Source: Turbatrix aceti
Taxonomy: Eukaryota; Nematoda; Chromadorea; Rhabditida; Panagrolaimidae
Length of the DNA stretch: 64,000 bases
Reading direction: 5' to 3'
NCBI GenBank assembly: GCA_963969345.1
Contig: OZ017769.1
Coordinates: forward strand, 5,459,725 to 5,523,724
Made by a program: the position numbers and the translations under genes. This document shows, in pieces, positions 56,509 through 64,000 of this stretch (the stretch's first letter is position 1; every line of letters starts with the position of its first letter). A model generated the notes under the pieces. It was given only the letters and a program-made list of their open reading frames with translations, searched no databases and was not told the origin of the DNA.

Positions 56509-59357
56509 TCAGGATGAGCAAAAGTGACACGAACGCGCGCAATTCTGTTCCATGTACGCGCGCTGCACCGTGCACGCTGTCCGGTCCGTCCTGATCCAGA
56601 ACGGACACGAGTACTTCTTGTCGTCACACACCGAGGCGACAGTTGGCTCGGGGGCAATGAGAGGAGCGAGTTTAAGCGCGGTAGTCGTCGGCGGCCTTGC
56701 TGACGTCGTTGGCCGGAGCGGAGCCATTGCCAGACCCTTCGGGGACAGAGGGGGCTTCGGTGATGCCGGATCTGTCGTCGAGATCGTAGGTTTAGGCGTA
56801 CTGAATGTAGTGGGAGCAGCTGTCGAAGTCCTGGCAGCGAGTCGCTGTCGGATAGACTCCTTGAGCCTTCTCAGCGTTTCCAGACGTACTGAAAAATACA
56901 ATAGATGCGCAAATGAAACATTTTGAAAACTACTTACATCTTTGTTTTCGGAGCAATTCTTGATTTAATCTTTTCGAGCTGCTTTGAGAAGTCGTGGTAG
57001 GAGATGCGGAAGAAGTGGACGTCGTTGAGGGTCTTGGTGTCGTTGTCGTCGTGGATGGCGCTCGTTTAGTTGTGCTGGCCGGTGTAGATCTTGTGGTCGT
57101 AGTTGACGGTTTCGACGTAGTGGATGTTGTTGTCGGTCGAGTCGTCGTAGTTGTGGGCACTGTTGTCGTGGTTGTCGGCCTTGTTGTAGTAATTGTAGGC
57201 ACTGTTGTAGTTGTCGTTGTAGTCGTCGTCGGCCTAGTTGTAGTCGTAGTCGTAGAAGTGGTCGTCGTCGTTGTAGGTGTTGTCGTCGTCGTGGTCGTCG
57301 GTGCCGGTGTTGTCGTGGTCGTAGTCGTCGGTGTCGTCGTAGTTGTAGTCGGTGTCGTCGTCGTTGTAGTTCTGGGTGTTGTAGTAGTCGTTGTGGTTGT
57401 CGTCGACGTTGTAGTAGTAGTGGGTGCCGTCGTTGTCGTCGTCGTCGGCCTTGTTGTCGTGTAAGTAGTCGTGGTAGGCGTAGGAGTCGTTGTCGTTGTC
57501 GACGCCGTAGTTGTAGTTGTAGTTGTCGTTGCGGGACTCGTAATAATCGGAGCAGCCGTCCACGGTGCCGTAGGCGGCGTCGGTGGCACGGCATCCAGCA
57601 TTTCCACCCGCACAGGTGACGGCCGGGGCTGGAGGACAGACATATCGATGAGCCTCTCATTTACGCGATCCTGGTTACCAAATCGGCCGACAGTCAGCTT
57701 TTCTTCATTCTCGTCGGCGTTAAAAGTCGCAATAGCATGCACGCGTACCTCGCTTTCTACCTTAGGCTTCGGTGGCATGAACTTGATTCCCACGTCGGCG
57801 AGGACGGCATCGACGACTGTTTTGATGCCTTCGAAGCTTTCAATGGCCGTTGGGATGAGTTCTTCGCGCCGCAGGATAAATCCCCGCGAGAACTCCAGTT
57901 GGGGACGTAATTCTAGGAGGTAGACGTACTTCGCATTGAGACTCTCCTTCGCCCAGTCGTCAGATCCTCCCGAAGCAGGTGCTGAAAATACGGATATTGT
58001 TTTTGAAGAGCTACAGGATCGATTAAGGACTCACATAACAAATCTGCGCCGGTGCCTACCCGGAACTGCGTGCCATAGACGTCCCGGATCCTCGCGACGG
58101 CTTCTCGTGCCACAGAACTCTGAAAACAATTCATTGCTTCGTCAAAGGCTTCGATAGGGGTACAAACCAATCTGGCAATGTCATTGGGGAAGTACTGCAC
58201 TTCGTGGCTATAGGGGTGGATCCAGAGCTGCGCGTAGGTGTGCAGCGTGATAAAACCATCGATCCGACCCCGAAATTCAGGTTGCGCGAGAAAGTCGGCT
58301 ACTGCGCGTGATTCTGGCTCGCTGAACGCAGAAACACCCGCAAACAAGTTGGAACACGGATTTTCACTGGATCCCGTCTCGGCCCAGTGAAAGTCAAAAT
58401 TTCGGTTTAGGTCCACGCCCTGGCAACAGCGAATGCCGCCCCAGCGAGCCTCGACACATTCCTCGGGCGATCGATTTTTCCTCCAGAGGCGAACATCCGG
58501 GAGCGAGGATGTCTTGGAGTACTCGTAACCGTCAGGGTTGAGGCACGGCACGACGAGGAACGTAACGTGGTTCATGTAGTGCGTAATGACTGGGTCTTTG
58601 CCGTAGCCCGCAACGAGCTGGTGGATGATGAAGAGTGCCGTATGGCTCGACGCCCATTCCCGGGCGTGGATGTTGCCATCTATCCAGAAAACGCGCTTTG
58701 TCGCGTTCGTAGCGTGATATCCCAGACGCAGACCCTCAATAGGCCGTCCTTCGTGGGTCGTGCCGATGCGGATGAGCTTCGCAATGTGTGGGTAGTAGAA
58801 TTCAACAGTCCGGAGGTAGCGGAGCATCGTAGCGTAGCTCGCGTACTCACCAAAGGGGTAGTTGAAGCCGCGCAGACGGTGCACCGTCTCGTAGGGCCTA
58901 TCACCTGAAAAAAACACAGTTAAAACGGCCTCAGCTGGCGCGGTAAGCAAGCACCGAACTTGGTCGATGCGTCGTCGGGAGGGGCGTCGTGGAGCCGGAG
59001 ATCGTCGTGCCAAGAGCCAGGAGGCTCCTCCGGGGCCAAAAGTTTGCGCTCGCTAACAATGAGACTTTCCACGTCGTCTATTGTGGTCTCAAAATGTAGT
59101 CCTCTGCTCTTCAGCCAGTCCGCGACCCACTTCTGCGCCCGGGGGTGCACCATGACGTCAGCGACGCCACCCGGCTGCCGGCAGTTCAGCCAGAAGTCGA
59201 CGTCGTCATCCGCTGCGGTCCTGAGGCTCTGCAGCGAGTCGACGTCGGCCCAGGTTCTGGCGTGGATTCGGAGCACTTTGTACTTGCCATTGCCAGCCAC
59301 AGAGGCCGCAGATGACAGCGAGAGAAGTGCCAGAAGGACGACGAGCGGCCGAAGCAT
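56509..59357 (-). CDS. suro-1-like: Secreted M14 metallocarboxypeptidase with Thr-rich stalk and ShKT domain
   Basis: Exons 59357-58955, 58904-58168, 58119-58035, 57981-56938 and 56888-56509 give 882 residues. A signal peptide (PLVVLLALLSLSSAASVAG) is followed by a propeptide (about 20-120) and a carboxypeptidase A-type domain (about 125-440). The zinc ligands are in GNIHAREWASSH and ITLHTYAQLWIHPYSH, and the catalytic Glu in YLLELRPQLEFSRGF. The domain ends in the usual LIPTAIESFEGI. A region of about 180 Thr residues mixed with Pro and Ser forms a mucin-like stalk. The C terminus is a six-cysteine ShKT domain (CDDKKYSC, TACTVQRAYMEQNCARSC, HFC). The combination is known from nematode cuticle enzymes such as SURO-1. 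Two introns of 48 and 53 bases stay open in frame and could be misread as coding. Confidence 0.88.
56990..57545 (-). repeat. Coding Thr-rich low-complexity repeat
   Basis: About 555 bases of ACN-type triplet repeats with scattered Pro, Ser and Ala codons encode the stalk of the carboxypeptidase. Mixed ACA/ACG/ACC/ACT usage argues for selection on the protein rather than a pure DNA repeat. Confidence 0.85.
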
Positions 59358-60549
59358 TTCCTGGAATTGAGAGATGCACACGGTTTGTCTCGTCTCGTCT
59401 CGCCGGTCAGTTGTCAGGATCGATCGACTGCTGGCACTGGCGAAAACGAGACGGATTAGAGACGACCGGGAAAAGCGAAATCGCCTTCGGTTTTTACGAC
59501 GATAGGATATATGATTTTGTGGGTCATGCAGGCATGCATGCCCGCGGGCACCCCACAGCCAGGTGGGTGCATCCTGCAACTTCGCGCTGTACCTAGGAAC
59601 CCCGTTCAGAATGTTGTAAAATGAAAAGTAAAAAGTTTACTTTTAAAAAGTACCAATCAACTCCTACAGCGATAAATAAACAAACGTGACTGCAAGTCAT
59701 AGGGTCCTAGAACGAACAAAGTTTGGTTACGATATATTTCTTCGCATTTTGCATTACATTACTAAATGCGCCAAAAAACAAGGTTGGTTGTCGGGAGGGA
59801 TACCGTTTTTTGCAAATTTGATACTGCTTGGATGCGCACCAAAAAAACGAAGGAATGCGATGCACGCCCGAGATAAAGCAAATCAGGAGGCTTCTTGCCC
59901 TTGTTTTGGTTTTGCACAAATTTGCCGACCTTGGCTGGTATCCGAGCGATCTATCTTACAGTACACAGCAGGCACAATGGTAACAAAGTCTAGCACAGCT
60001 TCAGCCGACGTCAAAAAACGATCCAAAGCGTGATCAAAAGGGAAAACGCAGGGAAAAGATGAATCCAAATAAAACGACTTTCGCGGAAAACCGAAACCAA
60101 CCCATTTGGAATGGTAATGAAACTAAACTCTTCAGGAATTCCTCGCTTTCACTTTGACACGAATTTTGCGAATATCACGGGGACCGCCGTTACCTGGAAG
60201 AAGATACATGACAGCCTGTCGATCTCATCAAGGGTAATTGACGCGGACGCGCGCGCAAATCCGGGCTCTTTTCTTTGTTCATTTTTTTCGCCCCAAAACT
60301 GATCAAATGCAAGTGATTGTGGATTTATTTGTGCGCGATTTCAATCAACGCGCACTTTATCCGCCTCTGAAGACGAAGGAAGCCTCGTGAGACGAAGAAG
60401 ACGTCGCGCGACACAACAGGATGGAGATAACTGCTGCTGGCGACGGATGTTAGCACTTGAAAAACAGCGCGCGACGAGTCCAGACGCGACGCGACGCGTG
60501 TCTGGACTGGATGGAATCCAGAAAGGCGATTCGGGGATGGGGAGGGCGG
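59358..60549. other. Intergenic region between carboxypeptidase and RMND5-like genes
   Basis: Holds the carboxypeptidase leader (an acceptor ttccag ends three bases before the start) and the RMND5 3' flank. The region 60240-60540 is rich in cgcgcg and gacgcg-type motifs. No further gene is recognised. Confidence 0.35.
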
Positions 60550-62122
60550 CTAATTGAAGCGGAGTTGCTTGTTCTCGTGAGTGTTGATTTCCTCAGGGCA
60601 GTACGGACACTTCATGCGTCCGTTGCTCTGTCGATTGTGACGCGACGATCGCGTGAACCTGACGCTGCAAAGACTGTTGAGTGACGTAAATTACAAACAA
60701 AAATATCCCCACTTGTTAGCGCTGAGTTTGGTAACAGCGTCTTTGGAGATGACGTGCCCGCATCCGAGGCGCACGGGTGGGTTGGTTTCGCTGGACTGTG
60801 TGCGAAGGATCGGGCACGTGAATGTCGAATGCACGGGCTGTGGAATGGGGATCGTGATGGGCAACTCGTCGGAATTCACGGCGATCGAACGCATGAGGAT
60901 GCTCTTGATCTCCAGAAGAGATGGAAGCGCCGTTGCACCCACGCCGAGCCTAAAAAAGCCAAAAAAATAAGGCTAAAAAATTTCCCGTTTATTTTTTTTG
61001 CAAAAAAAGTACTGAAACTTCGTTCTGGCGTTTGATTTGCCCCGAAAAATCTTATTTCATCTTAAAATAGCGTTAAAACAAAATAAAAAATACGATTAAT
61101 ACAAAAAACACTAAATTTATGTTATATTACTGTTTTTTTTAAAGTTTTTTAGGCCAAGTCCAAATTATTGCCCCTGATAAAACATACAGCGTTTCGAGCG
61201 AGCTGGGCCCAGTGCCGAAGATGGACTGCAGCTCGGAGGCTAGTATGTGCCACCGATTTTCGTGAAAGAGGTCGCTGTATCGATCAATGTCCGGGTAACT
61301 CACGACAGCAGTCATGAGCTGGGCGATCTCGTTTTGGTGATCGGCAGCGAAGACCTGGAGCTTCCGGGAGTGGATGAGCGCTTCGGTCTGCTTGCCCTGC
61401 TGGACGAGGAAGAGCACGTGCTGTCTGTGGATGTTGAACAGGACGTCCTGGATGTTGGATTTCTTCAGACACCGGGGATCGGTTTCGAGCAATTTGATGA
61501 TCGGAGCGAGATTTTTCTCGCGAACGTATTCCATGATCTGCTGGAGTTCGTCGTACTCGCTCTCGCGTTTTGACTCGATTGGCAGCTCTGATTCCTGAAA
61601 AAAAAAATGTGGGGTGTGAAAAAAAATACAAAATTTTTTTTTTGAAGAACCAACATTTCGGAGGGTGTCAGCGATGTCGGCCATGCCAGTGTCGACAAAA
61701 AAGTCGTAAAGCAGTCTGTTGACAACCTGCCTATTGTCAACATTTTCTTCGAGATCTTTTTCGTTTTTGAGAATATGGGTGAGGTCGGTTTGGAAGAGTT
61801 TCTCGAGATCTTTGCCGCATTGGTGAACTTTTCTGTGCAAATTGTTGCGATGGTCGGCATGGCAGGCCTGAACGGCACTTTTCAGCTTCGCGACCTCCTT
61901 CTCGATGAGGCACTGAGCAGTCACAGTCAGGATCGGGTCGGGAGCAGTCTCGCCACGGGCACGGGCGGCGGTGACTTCGTTCGCGGGCAACGCGATGAGT
62001 TCCTGGTAGTAGGATTCGAGAAGCGGCTTCTGCTTAGCCAACTGCTCGCGAACCCGCGCCGAATACGCAGCAAGTTGGTCGACGACGACCTGCGCGTCTT
62101 CTTTCACTGCTTTTGCGGCCAT
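60550..62122 (-). CDS. RMND5-like: RMND5/GID2 subunit of the CTLH (GID) E3 ubiquitin ligase
   Basis: Exons 62122-61655, 61594-61188, 60949-60713 and 60664-60550 give 408 residues, close to human RMND5A (391). The CTLH complex pairs RMND5 with MAEA through RING-like domains to ubiquitinate targets. The N-terminal half is helical with a LisH-like segment (VVNRLLYDFFVDTGMADIA) followed by CTLH and CRA parts (MEYVREKNLAPIIKLLETD, DVLFNIHRQHVLFLVQQGK). The variant RING reads TCPILRTQSSETNPP, VRLGCGHVISKDAV, then MKCPYCPEEINTHENKQ, which is specific to RMND5. The last intron has two acceptors six bases apart that both keep frame, so the link before MKCPYC is uncertain by two residues. Confidence 0.88.
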
Positions 62123-62810
62123 CGAAACTCGCGAACGAACGAAAGACTGATTGACTGATGGATAAAAAAATAAAACCCAGAGAGGCGCGAATATCGCCCA
62201 AAAACTGTTGTCGCCGCGTTTGAACGCGTCGATGATACAAATGCCGAGGACTGTACAGGAGTGGGTGAAAAGAGATAACACTCCACTGTAATCGATGACG
62301 GCTGCCGCTACACTACGAGATTAGACGCACGTGTCCACAAACCAGCTGACATTGGCTGGCAGACTTGTGCGCACGTTCGCTGCGAGAACCGCAAAATTCG
62401 TATTTTTGCTTGGATCCAGCGCGGAGGGCTGGTTTTTGAAATATGGGACACTGATTGGACATGAGAATCCTCTCAGATTCTCTTCGCACCACACAAAACA
62501 CAAGTTGATCGTTGTAACAGGAAAAACGAGCGAAAACGAACTCTTTATTTGGGACAGAGCAGGTCTATCGTTCTTTCGAGAGAGATCTCTAGTAACCGTC
62601 GGCAGCATTTTTTTGGCGTCTGACAAACGCATATTTTTGTTTTCGTTGCCTCTTCGATCGATTTATTCACTTTTTTGGTCGCTACTTTTTTGCGAATGAC
62701 GTTTGATTACGTTGGCAGCGCGGATGTTGATTTTGTGATTTTTCATATCTCGCTTTTTTATTTTCGTAGCAAATTTTCAGGGTTATTGATAAGATAATTT
62801 ATTTGCAGGC
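62123..62810. other. Divergent promoter region of RMND5-like and kinesin genes
   Basis: An acceptor atttgcag ends at 62808, two bases before the kinesin start, and may be a trans-splice site. No other feature seen. Confidence 0.4.
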
Positions 62811-64000
62811 ATGACCACGGAGGCGCCTCAGAAGATCAGGGTAGTCTGCCGCATCCGAGGCGGCTGTCCGGCCGCGCCTGTCTTCGACGTCGTCGGCGCA
62901 GGTGGCGGTGGCGACTCGCAGGGACTCCTTTTCCCCGATGGCAAAGAGGTGAGCATGCCTCTTCGCGTTCTATATTTTATATATTTTTTTCAGTACCGCC
63001 TGGACAGCATTCTGGGTCCGTCATCCACCGATGAAGACTGTTTCCGTGCCTTGCTTGAAGACTCGTTGCCGGACTTCATCCGGGGCGTCAACGTCTGCTG
63101 CATGGCCTACGGTCAATCCGGGGCCGGAAAGACGCACAGGTAAACAATTTTTTTGTTTTTCGCCTGTCATATCCGTTTTTTTTCAGCTTCAACGGCATTA
63201 TTAACGTCTTCGGCCAGAAGCTCTTCAAAATGCTCGAACAACTCGACTCGGCGTCAGTCTCGGTCAGTTACTACGAAGTCTTCAACGAGAAAGTCTTTGA
63301 CCTTCTCAGCGCCAAGCGAAGCCCTCTCCGCATCCGTGGCACGGCCGAACCTCACGTGGAAGGCCTGGTCGCCATCGAGGTGCACTCTGCCCAGGAACTC
63401 AGGTGCCACTATTTTGCGGGAAACGCGCGGCGCTCAAAGGCTGCGATGCTGCTGAATGAGCAGTCATCCAGGAGCCATGCGGTGTTCATGATCACCGTTC
63501 GACGAAAGCGGCACTCCGGGGACGTGATATCGTTCGGTCGGTGCTTCGTCGTCGATTTGGCGGGGTCGGAGAAGCTGTCTCTCGATTCGTCGCGTCCGAA
63601 GGTTTGTTTTTGGTTTGTCATAAATTATGGCCCTGCCCTGGGCTAAAAATTGGGCCTAAAAAAACTAAAAACTAGTAAAAAAACAATTTATTGTTTTTTC
63701 GCATTTTTCGTTTTTTTATTTGTTGCTTTAACGCATTTTTAAGTTGAAATACGATTTATTTGGGGCAGAAAAACGTCAGAACAACGTTTCAGTACTTTTT
63801 ACGGTTAAAAAAATTGTTAGATGACGAAAAAATATTAAAAATGCCTTTTTTGGGGCTGGGATTAAAATTTTGGGCCTGCTCGATTTTAGGAAACGCTCTC
63901 CATCAACAAGTCCCTCTTCGCCCTTCAACGTGTGATCGAGGCGCGCGCCAGAAACGACTCCTTTGTGCAGTACCGAGATTCCGTGCTGACGAGGCTCCTC
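62811..64000 (+). CDS. Kinesin motor protein, N-terminal part
   Basis: Exons 62811-62948, 62994-63139, 63187-63601 and 63890 to the window end. The motor domain starts at the N terminus (QKIRVVCRIRGGCPA). The nucleotide-binding motifs are complete: P-loop AYGQSGAGKTHS split by intron 2, switch I NEQSSRSHAVF, switch II VVDLAGSEKLS and the helix LSINKSLFALQRVIEAR. Loop regions are short and the tail lies outside the window, so the kinesin family cannot be fixed. The motor is unusually compact around YEVFNEKVFDLLSAKRSP, the normal alpha-3 segment. The acceptor directly before the start suggests a trans-spliced message. Confidence 0.88.

Noticed and set aside
56994..57464. Val-rich frame on the plus strand
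   Set aside because: Antisense of the Thr-rich stalk of the carboxypeptidase; no start context or domain.

Overview
The window looks like nuclear DNA from a nematode. Genes are compact, with many short introns that end in T-rich stretches followed by CAG. Several start codons sit only a few bases downstream of a T-rich 3' splice site (for example 5354, 10271, 13529, 15719, 45074, 54820), as expected for spliced-leader trans-splicing. The gene content agrees: a MATH-BTB protein, a TTBK-like CK1-group kinase, a metallocarboxypeptidase with a C-terminal ShKT domain, a short SBP2 that is little more than an L7Ae domain, and an HD-PTP homologue without a phosphatase domain. The species cannot be named from the sequence.

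Left third (1-30 kb), in order: the 3' exon of a CREB3-family membrane bZIP factor (+); an unknown secreted protein (+); a GT49-like glycosyltransferase (+); a small single-pass membrane protein (+); ZCCHC8, the scaffold of the NEXT RNA-surveillance complex (+); NF-YB (-); adenosine kinase (-); V-ATPase subunit G (-); a KMT5A/PR-Set7-type H4K20 methyltransferase (+); HD-PTP/EGO-2 (+); a FAAH2-type amidase (-); a MATH-BTB protein (-); and an SBP2-like SECIS-binding protein (-).

Middle (30-43 kb) is the accessory and most dynamic part. It holds three copies of a small secreted C-type-lectin-like gene with a predicted GPI tail. Two are tandem copies on the minus strand and one is inverted on the plus strand. 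They are linked to an unknown Ser-rich gene that is whole in one copy, reduced to exon 1 in another and truncated at both ends in the third. The inverted pair flanks an EB1 gene that carries an apparent one-base frameshift. The first lectin unit is split by a nest of three DNA transposons: an outer hAT-like element with an 8-bp target duplication, a middle element with 46-bp terminal inverted repeats, and an inner hAT-like element with its own 8-bp duplication.

Right third (43-64 kb): a TTBK-like kinase (-); a UBF-like HMG-box protein (+); a long coiled-coil golgin of the GMAP-210 type (+) whose eleventh coding exon is followed by an intron holding a young, internally deleted LTR retrotransposon with 311-bp LTRs; a FLYWCH-like zinc-binding protein (+); the ShKT carboxypeptidase with a Thr-rich stalk (-); an RMND5/GID2 E3 ligase subunit (-); and the 5' part of a kinesin motor gene (+), cut by the window end.

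Most genes are unrelated housekeeping genes. The links I can see are the shared promoter and 3' end of the lectin copies and small dispersed elements found in the introns of several genes. All exon boundaries were assigned by eye from GT/AG signals, frame and family similarity, not by transcript evidence.
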